From Fluviicola sp. (GTDB lineage: Bacteria > Bacteroidota > Bacteroidia > Flavobacteriales_D > Crocinitomicaceae): a stretch of DNA of 64,000 bases. Position 1 is the first letter of the stretch; every line of letters begins with the position of its first letter. Below the pieces are notes generated by a model that saw nothing but the letters and a program-made list of their open reading frames with translations, made no database searches and was not told where the DNA came from. The stretch lies in assembly GCF_029266855.1 (NCBI RefSeq), contig NZ_JAQSWB010000001.1, positions 62,001 through 126,000 of the forward strand. Direction: 5' to 3'. Position numbers and translations under genes: made by a program. This document shows, one piece after another, positions 17,004 to 26,357 of the stretch.

Positions 17004-20000
17004 TTATTGCACTACTACTCTGAATACTTTTGTAGCTTTTTCATTGCTCAATTCCACGAAGTATACACCAAGCTGAACCTCAGAAAGGTCAATAGTTGCT
17101 GGACCAGCGTTAAACGGAGCAGAAGCTTCAACGATTCTTCCATTTGCATCAGTTACTTTCACTTCAAATGCCTGATCAGCATTGATGTTTAAGATACCTG
17201 TTGTAGGATTCGGGTAAATCTGAACACCTGCAAACACTTCTTCTTGTATAGACAAGTAGTCACAAGTAGAAAGTACTGTTACCACTACATTCGAAGAGTC
17301 ATCCGGACATACGCCGTTTCCGGTAATATAATCGTAGTTATATTGCCCAGGGAATGCAGGAGCATTGATTGCAGAATTAGCCATAGAGTTATTTGATGGA
17401 TCGTACCATGTACCACCGGAATCAAATGTACCACCAAGACCAGATAACAAGTCAACAGGTTCGTTTTTACAAACTGTTACTACACCATCAACTCCCGCAG
17501 AGGACAATCCGAAGATTTGTACCTGAGATACGATGGAATCGTAAGCACATCCGTCAGTCATTCTGTATTGGAAGTTGAATATTTGGTATCCAAGACCATC
17601 AGAATTGAACATTGAACCAGTGATAGAAACATTAGCAGCAGCTACCGGAGCAGACCACATACCACCTGCATCGTTACCGCTGATTGTAGTGAACAAGTCA
17701 ATTACATCACCGGTACAAATTTGCGTCAATGGATCAGCGGAACCAGGCTGAAGAACAATTTGTGAGATAGCAATACTGTAGTTACCAGAAGTACCTGTTC
17801 CATCATGCATGATGTAGTAAGTAGATCCCGGAGTCAAACCACAAACTGTGAAGTTCGGAGCTAAACTAGAACCGTTAATCTCATTATCGTTTGCATTTAC
17901 AAGAAGGAAGTTGCTGTTGAAATCAGCACAATTAGCAGCATCGTATACTGCAGCCTGGCCGTTGTAGGCAATAGCAGTATTATTGATACGTACTGAGCCT
18001 GAAGCAGGAGCAACGAAAGTAAACCAAGTTGTTCCGTTCAAGGTAGAGTTAGCCCAACCATCGGTTGTTTGAGCACCAGTTGCAGGTGGAACAATGTTGT
18101 TCTCATCAACAGATACCGTAGCACCAGTATTGTTGAATGTGTACGTAGTCCCCAAATCAAGGATCTCAGCACCACAAACTATATCATTTGTTAAAGGCAT
18201 TACAATTGTAATCGGACCAACCCAATCAGAAGTATCGTTTGTAGCCAAACAAACAGCCTGAACAAATACTTCGTAAACACCACCGGCAAGAAGGTCTGTA
18301 TCGGGAATGGTATCAGAGAAGTCAATACCAGTTGCAATTACTTCCGTTGAAGCGTTACCATTCATACCGTATTGGATATTGAATGAAGTTACAGGGAAAC
18401 CAGTAGTTTCAGACCAGTTCCAAGTTACTTCAAGGCTGTCAACATCTGAAGCACCAGCCAATCCTGAAGGATTAGAACAGTAAGGTAGTGTGCAAAAGCT
18501 GTAAAAATATGCTTCAGAGGTTAAATTATCAGCCTGACACTCAGAGTAGATGTAAACATCATAACAAGTCAACTGAGTAAGAGTAGAGCCAAATGAAGCA
18601 TCGGAAGATATTAAATCCAAAGTGTCAATTGCTTCACCTGGTACAGCCGGATCAAATCCTGCCAAACCGTAAATCATCGTCCAGTTTGTTTCACCGTATG
18701 AACCGGCATTCCAATCCAACAACGCATCATCTGCATAAATTAATGAAGTTACGCTGGAAATGTTAGGACATAATGCATTGTAGAAGTGGACACAAGAGTT
18801 ACTTGTCAAATAAGCTTGATCGTCTGAGCTCACTGTAACAGTTCCATTTGGTGTAATCAACGCGATATCCGCATCACCACCATTGTCCCAGAAGCTTGGA
18901 TCGCCCATCATTACGTCGTCGTAAATGTAGTATACTTCAGAAGTTGCTTCATCAACGATGATTTCAAACGTTGCACCATCTGTTACGGCAGGGAAGTCGT
19001 AATGAGAAATGTCTTTCCACATGATTATGAACTGACGGTTCGGAGCAGTTCCGATGCTTTCATAGAATACACCACCAGTTGCTTCGGCAGTATTCAAATC
19101 CTGATTGTAAGGGAACATACCATTTCCGAATGCAGTGTAAGCTACATTTCCAACCAATGTGTTGAACAAAACACCACCGTTGTTACCAATAGTAACAGTA
19201 TTAACGGTAGTAGCATTTACAGTCCAGGCCCAAGGTAGAGTTAAACCGAATTCATCATCATCAAAAAGACCAAGATCAGTACCTGTTGAAGAAATATCAA
19301 TGAATCCCGGACCACATTGGTTATCTGATACTAAGAAACCAGGATCTGTTGCGAAAGCAAATGGACCAGCTGTATCAGGTTGAGGACCACAAGTAGAGAA
19401 TACATAGAATTCATATTCTGTATTAGCAGTCAGATCACCGATGATAGACAAGGAGTTAGAAGTTGTAGGAACAGCTGTTCCACCTGTTGTAGGGTCAAAA
19501 CCTGCGGGACCGTAAATTACTGTCCATGAAGTTTCGTCACCAGTTGCAGTCCAACCTAGGTCAGCATTGTAATAAGTAACATTCGATGCAGTTAATGCGG
19601 TAGGAGCTGTTGGCTCGTTAATAATAAGCTGGTAAGCAACACTTGTTGCCATTGTAGCATCACGAACAATCACTGAGTAAGTTCCTGCAACAAGATCTGT
19701 AGGGATCGGTCCGAAAGTTGTTCCACCATCCAATGAATATTCAAATCCAGTAGTACCACACAAGGTATCTGTTTGAATAAATGACCCATTATCACCACCG
19801 TTACAAGTAACATGAACCGGAGCTAAAACTACATCAATAGCAGATACAGTAACATTTACAGCATCTCTGGCGCTTGAAGGACAAGAAGGGAAATCTTCCT
19901 GAGAGTAATAAACTGCATTTGCAACCAAGACCGGAGTATTAAACGATGTTCCTGCTCCAAGTTGTGTTCCGCCTACCGGAGAATCCCACCAAGAGATAGT

Positions 20001-21443
20001 TGCCAATGGATTAGAAGGAGTACCGTTCAATGTAACTGAATTTCCGGAACATACACCAGCATCAAGCGAAGTAACTCCTGCCAAAGCAGGACATTGAATG
20101 TTGATTATATGATCTTCCGTTTCACCCCAGTTATAAGCCATACAAGGCAGTAGTTGTGCCCCTGAATTATTTTCTGCAACAATGATACGCATAACTGTGT
20201 TACCAACTGTTGCAGACATAGGAATCGTAAATGAATTGTTCACCGTACGCGGACTGATAGTCGTTGCACCTTCAACATACACTTGTTCTCCCGGGTCACT
20301 GAATGATCCATTTTGATTGAAGTCAATCCAGATAGCCATACCATTGCTGTAGTAAGTAGCACCATCGCATTCATTTTCCTCAACAGTAAAACTTACCGTT
20401 TGCCCTGGAGCAACTGAAGTAATCGCAGGAAGGGTTTTGAAATTTGAATAAAGGCTTAAGACAGAACCTGGGCCAGGCGCAACGGTTGAACAACCATTTG
20501 CATTGGCATAAAGAGGATTCGTAGAACCGCCGTTTACTGTAACATTGTAGATTTCTTCATCAATAGTACCTGTAGGGATACTGTTACAATAACAATCCAT
20601 GAACGGTGTTGTTGCTACCATTACCGGAGTAGAAGTTGCAGTTGCACCACCGTTAGAACAAGTAACCACACATTGATAATAAGTATTGGAACTTTGTATA
20701 GCTGAATAAGTAGGACCCGTAGCCCCAGCAATATTGTTAAATGTTAAACCGTCAGGTGAATTTTGCCACTGAAAAGTAAGACCTAATTCCGGTGTTAAAC
20801 CTGGAAGATTAAAATTGATGTTAGCTGAAGGACAGGCACTTGTAGTACTTGCGTTTGTTGCACCTGGCGAAGGTGTTCCTGCACATGCCGGCGGAAGAGT
20901 GTATGTAATTTCCAATTTGGGTTGTTCTGCGGCTAAACCTGGATATCCGTAGATATTATAGGTGTTTGTACTACCGCGAACATATCCTAATGTAAGGTTG
21001 GCACCACAGTTGTTCTGGATAAGCGTTAAACCTGCGGCATTTACAGCACCGGTGTTCAATGCGTTTGCCGGCCATACAGCAGAATTCATTATTGTTCCTG
21101 AACCAATTGTATTGTATAACGTTGTACCAGACATTACAGAAGGGTTTCCATTGAAACCTGTCACTGTGTTGGTAGCACCGGATGCAACAGAACTGAATGT
21201 TGTGAAATACACTGTAGCTGAAGAAACAATGGCGCCGTAAGGAATCGAACTTAAGTCGAAATACGCCCAGCCTCTGTTAGCTGTTTGATTGATGGTAATC
21301 ATGTTTCCATCGTTGGTAACGCCTCCTGGAGTAACGGACCCGGTTAACAAAGTCCCACTGGAAGCAGTAATGGTCACAGTCTGGGCTATTCCAATAGCAC
21401 TGAGAAGACTGTAAAACACTACTAAGAGTAGTTTTAATCTCAT
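17004..21443 (-). CDS. Large multidomain T9SS type A cargo protein
   Basis: 1479 residues with a signal peptide (residues 1-20) and a C-terminal type A sorting domain (VQIYPNPTTGILNI, then DLSEVQLGVYFVELSNE). In order it shows an N-terminal DNRLRE-like beta domain (about 22-185), an Ig-like segment with TFQWQNSPDG, a GEVED-like domain (WIDFNQNGSFSDPGEQVYVEG, about 370), an SprB-type repeat (VHVTCNGGDNGSF), and several fibronectin-III-like units (DLGWTATGDETSWTVIYG). It is predicted to be secreted through the outer membrane and anchored at the surface, perhaps for adhesion. Transcribed alone, with a terminator behind it and a hairpin just before the start. Confidence 0.9.
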   Translation of the reverse strand: MRLKLLLVVFYSLLSAIGIAQTVTITASSGTLLTGSVTPGGVTNDGNMITINQTANRGWAYFDLSSIPYGAIVSSATVYFTTFSSVASGATNTVTGFNGNPSVMSGTTLYNTIGSGTIMNSAVWPANALNTGAVNAAGLTLIQNNCGANLTLGYVRGSTNTYNIYGYPGLAAEQPKLEITYTLPPACAGTPSPGATNASTTSACPSANINFNLPGLTPELGLTFQWQNSPDGLTFNNIAGATGPTYSAIQSSNTYYQCVVTCSNGGATATSTPVMVATTPFMDCYCNSIPTGTIDEEIYNVTVNGGSTNPLYANANGCSTVAPGPGSVLSLYSNFKTLPAITSVAPGQTVSFTVEENECDGATYYSNGMAIWIDFNQNGSFSDPGEQVYVEGATTISPRTVNNSFTIPMSATVGNTVMRIIVAENNSGAQLLPCMAYNWGETEDHIINIQCPALAGVTSLDAGVCSGNSVTLNGTPSNPLATISWWDSPVGGTQLGAGTSFNTPVLVANAVYYSQEDFPSCPSSARDAVNVTVSAIDVVLAPVHVTCNGGDNGSFIQTDTLCGTTGFEYSLDGGTTFGPIPTDLVAGTYSVIVRDATMATSVAYQLIINEPTAPTALTASNVTYYNADLGWTATGDETSWTVIYGPAGFDPTTGGTAVPTTSNSLSIIGDLTANTEYEFYVFSTCGPQPDTAGPFAFATDPGFLVSDNQCGPGFIDISSTGTDLGLFDDDEFGLTLPWAWTVNATTVNTVTIGNNGGVLFNTLVGNVAYTAFGNGMFPYNQDLNTAEATGGVFYESIGTAPNRQFIIMWKDISHYDFPAVTDGATFEIIVDEATSEVYYIYDDVMMGDPSFWDNGGDADIALITPNGTVTVSSDDQAYLTSNSCVHFYNALCPNISSVTSLIYADDALLDWNAGSYGETNWTMIYGLAGFDPAVPGEAIDTLDLISSDASFGSTLTQLTCYDVYIYSECQADNLTSEAYFYSFCTLPYCSNPSGLAGASDVDSLEVTWNWSETTGFPVTSFNIQYGMNGNASTEVIATGIDFSDTIPDTDLLAGGVYEVFVQAVCLATNDTSDWVGPITIVMPLTNDIVCGAEILDLGTTYTFNNTGATVSVDENNIVPPATGAQTTDGWANSTLNGTTWFTFVAPASGSVRINNTAIAYNGQAAVYDAANCADFNSNFLLVNANDNEINGSSLAPNFTVCGLTPGSTYYIMHDGTGTSGNYSIAISQIVLQPGSADPLTQICTGDVIDLFTTISGNDAGGMWSAPVAAANVSITGSMFNSDGLGYQIFNFQYRMTDGCAYDSIVSQVQIFGLSSAGVDGVVTVCKNEPVDLLSGLGGTFDSGGTWYDPSNNSMANSAINAPAFPGQYNYDYITGNGVCPDDSSNVVVTVLSTCDYLSIQEEVFAGVQIYPNPTTGILNINADQAFEVKVTDANGRIVEASAPFNAGPATIDLSEVQLGVYFVELSNEKATKVFRVVVQ

Positions 21444-21450
21444 AATTGAG

Positions 21451-21473
21451 CAGTTTAAGTTTATATTAAACTG
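21451..21473. repeat. 8-bp inverted repeat upstream of the 1479-aa gene
   Basis: cagtttaa and ttaaactg around a 7-base loop, seven bases before the start codon (21441-21443). It would form a hairpin in the 5' untranslated region or serve as an operator; no further evidence. Confidence 0.45.
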
Positions 21474-21679
21474 TGAAAGTAGAGTTTTGTTTTCACATAA
21501 GACTTGAAAACTTTTTAAAGTCTACCTCTCAAAGGGTATTTAAATTTCGAAGAATGAATACAAATCCCATAGAAAAATAACTCTGGTCTGCGCAATTGCA
21601 CAGGGAATTTTCGTAAAGCTGTGACAGCACAATTGGCTCAATCAGGAACCAGGAATAAGATTAAATTGAAAGAATAAAA

Positions 21680-21708
21680 AAAGCCCTGACATTTATTGAC
21701 AGGGCTTT
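21680..21708 (-). terminator. Terminator of the T9SS type B gene
   Basis: 9-bp stem aaagccctg/cagggcttt with flanking A and T tracts, 18 bases past the stop at 21726. The other ~230 bases between here and 21443 hold no gene I can support. Confidence 0.75.
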
Positions 21709-21725
21709 CAATTTAATTGTTTTTA

Positions 21726-23675
21726 TTATCTGATCAAATGAACAAAGGTTTGTCCTTCGATGAATTTATCTCCTTTAACACTTGAGATCTTATAGGTAAC
21801 GAAGTAAACTCCGTCTTCGGCAATTACCCCATTTATTTTTCCATCCCATTTAGGATTCAGACCTGAACCCTGGTAAATAGGATTTCCCCAGCGGTTAACA
21901 ACTTCGAAATCAATATTTGAATAGTTAGTAACCGTGAACTCAAAATAATCATTTTCTCCGTCACCGTTTGGTGTAAAGATGTTTGGAACATTGAAGATCG
22001 GTTCAGGATAGCTGCATGATCCGTCATTTGCTACTGCCGTAGGATCGTAATTGATCGCCAGAGGGTCAGTACATCCGCATGTTTGAACAGAAACACTTAC
22101 ATAAGTTGTATCTGAGCAGTTACTTGCATCGTATGCTATCAGCATGATCTGAGCATTTCCTGAATACGTATGGCTTTGTGAATTCTGATCATTTACATTG
22201 ATCACGGTACCATCACCGAAATTCCATAAATAATGCGTTGAATTCTCACTGTTATTCTCGAAAACAACATTGAAAGGTGCACAACCGGCAAGCGGATCTG
22301 CGCTAATCATTGCAACCGGAGCATCTTTAATCTCAATTTGCACACTATCTTCATCCGTACAAACATCATCGCTTACAGAGAAGTAATACCATCCCGGAGA
22401 ACGATTGGTCCAAACCGTAGAATTAATAAAGCTAGGGTTTGTTGCTCCCGGCCCGTTCCAGACATACATAGGCTGATTAATTACAGCGGTAAGACCGGAT
22501 ACGTATGCTACAACTGCTCCATCTGTATTACAAGAACTGGCATCATATGCGACGAGTGAATCAATGTTTAGCAGCTTGTTGACCACCAGGATAACACTGT
22601 CCTGCCTGTTAAAGCCACAGCCATCCGTAATGGTTACATGATAGGTTATCGAATCGTGTTCGGCTCCTCCCGTAGATAATGTCTGTGGGTTATTTGTGCT
22701 CGGAATTCCAGTCCAGTTAACAGAGTACGGAGGAATAGCTCCAGCGATGTTTGTAACCTGAACAGAAGGGTTTGTAGTCGGACAGTAAGAATATGCGTAA
22801 TCCTGTAAGTTGTAGTTTAGAATATCATCGTATAAATAAATAGTTACAGGAAGAGAAGTGCACTGGTAGTTTCCTGCAGTGTCATAAACATCACATGTGA
22901 ATGTAGTATCATTATAAGGTACAACCCAATAGTTTGTCGTATCTCCCATTCCGTTACTCCAGTCTAGTACAGCAGTTGCTCCACAAGGTGCTCCTGTTGC
23001 GTTGATGAAGATATTATCCAATCCCCAGTTATCACAACATGAACCTGAAGAGTTTGGCTGATTCCATCGGAAGCGGGTATTGGCTGTTTGAGCTGAAGCT
23101 GGAATTTGTACTGAGAAAGTACTCCAGGTTGTAAAAGGTGTAGCACCTGTAGCAACACTCACAGAGCTTGTTGAAATGGTTGTTGTTGTTGTACCATCAG
23201 GAACATAATAATAGATTGTAATCCATGTAACTCCTCCATCTGTACTGTATTGAAGTGCAACGCCTTCGTCCATTTCATCAGGTCCTTCACAAGGAGTTGG
23301 TCCGCCCTGAACAGCATAAACCATATCGAAAGTGATATAACCACCGCAACTGATATCGAAATCTGCTGTGGTAATATTTGGTACACCAGTTGAAGTAGAT
23401 GCCCAATAATATGGTGTTCCTGTTGGATTTGGTCCACACGGAGCACTAAATGTTGTAGCTCCACCCGCAGTCCATCCCGGAGGAAGCATAGCACCATTAA
23501 AGTTAAACGACTGGTTACTGTTAATTAAGTTTGCAACTGCTACCACGTGAACAGAATCTCCGGGACAAATAGTTGTGTCTGAAGGAGTGATCGTGATCGA
23601 ACAAAGAGTTGGCTGAGCATAAGCGCTAAATGAGCCGATTAATGCTACGAAAAGAGTAATTATTAAATGCTTCAT
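21726..23675 (-). CDS. T9SS type B cargo protein with PKD domain (gliding motility-associated C-terminal domain)
   Basis: 649 residues with a signal peptide (residues 1-20). Beta-rich modules follow, then a PKD-like domain (GCAPFNVVFENNS, LWNFGDG, about residues 460-540), a CGCTDPLAINYDPTAVANDG-type motif, and the C-terminal type B domain NIFTPNGDGENDYF, VVNRWGNPIY and WDGKINGVIAEDGVYFV. Type B cargo is secreted by T9SS with help from PorP/SprF-type proteins; none is encoded nearby. It follows the small secreted protein at 23679-24143 with a three-base gap, so they are likely co-transcribed and may work together at the surface. Confidence 0.9.
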   Translation of the reverse strand: MKHLIITLFVALIGSFSAYAQPTLCSITITPSDTTICPGDSVHVVAVANLINSNQSFNFNGAMLPPGWTAGGATTFSAPCGPNPTGTPYYWASTSTGVPNITTADFDISCGGYITFDMVYAVQGGPTPCEGPDEMDEGVALQYSTDGGVTWITIYYYVPDGTTTTTISTSSVSVATGATPFTTWSTFSVQIPASAQTANTRFRWNQPNSSGSCCDNWGLDNIFINATGAPCGATAVLDWSNGMGDTTNYWVVPYNDTTFTCDVYDTAGNYQCTSLPVTIYLYDDILNYNLQDYAYSYCPTTNPSVQVTNIAGAIPPYSVNWTGIPSTNNPQTLSTGGAEHDSITYHVTITDGCGFNRQDSVILVVNKLLNIDSLVAYDASSCNTDGAVVAYVSGLTAVINQPMYVWNGPGATNPSFINSTVWTNRSPGWYYFSVSDDVCTDEDSVQIEIKDAPVAMISADPLAGCAPFNVVFENNSENSTHYLWNFGDGTVINVNDQNSQSHTYSGNAQIMLIAYDASNCSDTTYVSVSVQTCGCTDPLAINYDPTAVANDGSCSYPEPIFNVPNIFTPNGDGENDYFEFTVTNYSNIDFEVVNRWGNPIYQGSGLNPKWDGKINGVIAEDGVYFVTYKISSVKGDKFIEGQTFVHLIR

Positions 23676-23678
23676 AAC

Positions 23679-24143
23679 TTAAAAGTTTATAATTAGGTTT
23701 TCAATAGCAACTGCAACCGGTTTCCAGGACAACTTGTTGTTTGGATTATACAACAATACGGAAGTCGGACAATTACCGGAATCGTATTTTCCTTCAACCG
23801 TTTGGTTAGCCGGGATTTCAATTAATTTTCTTGCTTCCTGGCTATTTCCGCAATTCACGCAACCTTCGTTGTAATGTGCCGCTAAATTGTAAATCAATTT
23901 TACAGGTTTGTTATTTGTGTTCTCTAATTTTACCAGAACAAATGTAAGTGGTTGTTTTCCTTCGGTAACGGTAGCTTTTTCTTCTTTCAAGTAGAATTTC
24001 ACTCCTTTAACCTCTTTGTAGAAAGTCCAGTCGGGTGTTATTGCTTCCACGGGCAATCTTTCCTGGGAAAATACTGTGCTTGTGCAGAGTATAAACCCAA
24101 CAAAAAATAATGTCAGTTTACTGAAAACATTTATTTTTTTCAT
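23679..24143 (-). CDS. Small secreted protein paired with the T9SS type B gene
   Basis: 154 residues with a signal peptide (LTLFFVGFILCTSTVFSQ). The mature domain resembles an all-beta fold with a possible disulfide pair (EGCVNCGN) and a further Cys in GNCPTSV. VKLENTNNKPVKLIYNLAAHYNEGC reads like an immunoglobulin-like strand pair. No sorting domain, so probably periplasmic. Only three bases separate it from the downstream T9SS gene. The family is not recognised. Confidence 0.7.
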   Translation of the reverse strand: MKKINVFSKLTLFFVGFILCTSTVFSQERLPVEAITPDWTFYKEVKGVKFYLKEEKATVTEGKQPLTFVLVKLENTNNKPVKLIYNLAAHYNEGCVNCGNSQEARKLIEIPANQTVEGKYDSGNCPTSVLLYNPNNKLSWKPVAVAIENLIINF

Positions 24144-24832
24144 AATCTCAAAATTTGATTCTTTGGTTCTAAAACGAGATAACTATTTCAATCGTTGCAT
24201 GAAGGTATGTATATTTTGAAAAAATGTTTGTTTTAACAGAAACTTCATGTTAAAATATCATGAATTTACCTCGTCCTGTTAGAACTCTAAATAATTGTTT
24301 TGAAATAAAACAGATTATGGGTTGGTTATTAGATTATTACGAATCACGGTTCACTATTGGAGAGAATGAGTCCCGATAGCTACCGGAAGAGAGCGAATCC
24401 AAGCAGATTTCCGATCGCTTCGGATTAAAGCACTTTTTCAACTAACGCTTTGGTCAAGGCTTTCAGCACTAAAGTTTCGCAGTTTGAACGTAAAACACTG
24501 CTTCACTAAAGTTTCGCAGTGTAAAAGTTGACAGTAGCAGACTTTACAGTCGCTACATCTCGATGTGGGGTACCTCAGGTTATAACTTCTGTTGAAGTTA
24601 CCTTCGTCTTCAAGTGCTATCGCACTTTCTTCTATGCTTAATCCATACTTAAAAGGTGGAGTAGCTTCGAATCGGGAGAGACGGGGTTTAACAAAAAGAC
24701 GCGTATACATTGGCAACAGTGGATAGTCTTGGTCATAAAGGAGGGCAATGTTTTCCATCACATTTGGTTTATGATCAATTCAAAACTTTCAATAGTTATT
24801 GAAAAACAGATTCAAAAAAAGCTTTAACTTTT
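24144..24832. other. 690-bp region without a convincing gene
   Basis: It contains a degenerate copy of the tcccgata palindrome (24371-24387), a 17-bp direct repeat cactaaagtttcgcagt at 24467-24483 and 24504-24520, and several short inverted repeats (for example tccgatcgcttcgga). A minus-strand frame at 24438-24761 encodes 107 residues (containing CSDCKVCYCQLLHC) but spans the direct repeats, has no clear start signal, and I do not trust it as a gene. The region looks like accumulated intergenic repeats or a decayed gene. Confidence 0.45.
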
Positions 24833-25330
24833 CTATTTGAATAAATTCAATATTTTTCCAAAGAACACGTGCTCATCGGCTTTCATTAAGGTACCCGAGA
24901 GAGAATCCAGTCTGCTTACCAGGCGTTCGATGTTTTCGATAGTTGCCACAAAGGAGATCGATTCGTAGGATTGTTCCACTTTTTTGAGTTCGGCTAAATG
25001 TTGTTGTAATGGTTCCAACTCTCTTCTTTTACGCTCTTTCACAATGCGTTTTGCGACCTCCCACATATCTTTTTCGGCACGGAAATATTCCTTACGATCT
25101 CCGGCAATGCTTTCCTTATAAATCAAATTCCAGTTTGCCAGTTCCCGGATATTCATATTGGCATTTCCCCTGGAAATAGAAAGTTTCTCCATGATCTCTT
25201 CCGTGCAAAGCGGAGTATCATTAACAATTAATAAAGCATGAACCTGGGCCATTGAACGATTGATTCCCCACTGGGTACCAAAGTTTCCCCATGTTTGTAT
25301 AAATTGTTTTTTGGCTTGTTCTAATTCCAT
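24833..25330 (-). CDS. GbsR/MarR family transcriptional regulator
   Basis: 165 residues. FIQTWGNFGTQWGINRSMAQVHALLIV at the start and the winged-helix segment LCTEEIMEKLSISRGNANMNIRELANWNLI (residues 41-70) are characteristic of GbsR-type regulators, which in Bacillus respond to choline/glycine betaine. The C-terminal half is a coiled helix for dimerisation. It lies 46 bases downstream of the cobalamin operon in the same direction, with an inverted repeat in the gap. Its ligand is unknown; a link to cobalamin is only a neighbourhood guess. Confidence 0.85.
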   Translation of the reverse strand: MELEQAKKQFIQTWGNFGTQWGINRSMAQVHALLIVNDTPLCTEEIMEKLSISRGNANMNIRELANWNLIYKESIAGDRKEYFRAEKDMWEVAKRIVKERKRRELEPLQQHLAELKKVEQSYESISFVATIENIERLVSRLDSLSGTLMKADEHVFFGKILNLFK

Positions 25331-25348
25331 GAATCAAATATATACAAT

Positions 25349-25370
25349 ATTTTCAATAATATTTGAAAAT
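25349..25370. promoter_or_regulatory. Candidate operator ATTTTCAA-N6-TTGAAAAT upstream of gbsR
   Basis: A perfect 8-bp inverted repeat with a six-base centre, between the regulator's start codon (25330) and the stop of the preceding gene (25377). MarR/GbsR dimers bind such palindromes, so autoregulation is plausible. Inference only. Confidence 0.45.
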
Positions 25371-25376
25371 TGATAT

Positions 25377-26357
25377 TTATTTTCTCAGGATACTCAAATT
25401 CCGGGTGTTATCATTTTGAATTACCAATAAATTGTAGATTCCAGTACTGAACTCATTCAATGATATGATGCTTGAATCCAAATGGTTTATTTCAAGAAGC
25501 AATCTTCCTTCCGGGGAAAACAGCGCTAAACGTGCCTTGCCTTCAAGTGTTATTTGAATTTGGTCTGCCGTAGGGTTTGGAAATGCACTAATTCTTAGAT
25601 TTTGCAAATCATTTAATCCCAATGTTGCGTTGATAAGCCCGATTGCTTCCAGGTCAAAGCCACCGGATTCAAATGGAGTTGGAAACGGATCGTTAATAGT
25701 TGTTCCGAACTGATCGCTTGTCAGATGATCGCCTGAAATGGCTCCAATTACATCAATTATTCTGACATATTTCACAGCATATTTATTCAGGTCTGGATCG
25801 CTGGGAAGATCGCTTAAGTCAAATGGGGTTCCGTAACCAACGCGGTATTTCCCAGCCAGGTTATCTACCATCCGGCAATCAGTATAAGAACCATTATTAG
25901 CTTGCACAGTTAATGGAATTTCCGTGGTGGATGGAAAACGGAAAAAGTGAATTCCATCGGAACTTACTTCTACATGGCCCAATTCGATGTAATTATCTGC
26001 AAATCCATTTTCAAACACCGCAAAATCATAACCCGGACCGTCCATAATAAACTGATCAAAGCTTAAGGTTGCAATACCGCTATCTCCCAAAGAAAGAACA
26101 TCTGTAATTGAACCGGTTGCCGGACCAAGTGCCAGGTTCAGATTACCAAAGCTGGCCTTATTAGATCCGTTTATCTGAACCGTGGTGTCGGAAATGTCCA
26201 AAAATCCTCTGGTAACCGTTCCGCCACTTGCCCAAGCTACAAAGCACGAACTGTCTTTTTTAATAGCAATTGAGTTGGGGTTTCCCGGTGCCGGGTGGAA
26301 ACTTTGAGCTTTTAATATTCCCGGGATCAGGGCTAGCAGAAGAATAAGTCTATTCAT
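25377..26357 (-). CDS. T9SS type A surface protein of the cobalamin operon
   Basis: 326 residues with a signal peptide (LILLLALIPGILKAQ) and a C-terminal type A sorting domain (ISAFPNPTADQIQITLEG, LNEFSTGIYNLLVI). The main domain (FDQFIMDGPGYDFAVFENGF, VEVSSDGIHFFRFPS, VKYVRIIDVIG) is a beta-sandwich type common in cell-surface proteins beside btuB-like genes in Bacteroidota. Starts inside the end of the BtuG-like gene (8-base overlap) and is the last gene under the riboswitch. A role in capturing cobalamin at the surface is inferred from context. Confidence 0.8.
   Translation of the reverse strand: MNRLILLLALIPGILKAQSFHPAPGNPNSIAIKKDSSCFVAWASGGTVTRGFLDISDTTVQINGSNKASFGNLNLALGPATGSITDVLSLGDSGIATLSFDQFIMDGPGYDFAVFENGFADNYIELGHVEVSSDGIHFFRFPSTTEIPLTVQANNGSYTDCRMVDNLAGKYRVGYGTPFDLSDLPSDPDLNKYAVKYVRIIDVIGAISGDHLTSDQFGTTINDPFPTPFESGGFDLEAIGLINATLGLNDLQNLRISAFPNPTADQIQITLEGKARLALFSPEGRLLLEINHLDSSIISLNEFSTGIYNLLVIQNDNTRNLSILRK

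Noticed and set aside
24438-24761. 107-residue minus-strand protein
   Set aside because: The frame spans direct repeats and has no recognisable domain or start context; left as an unexplained region.
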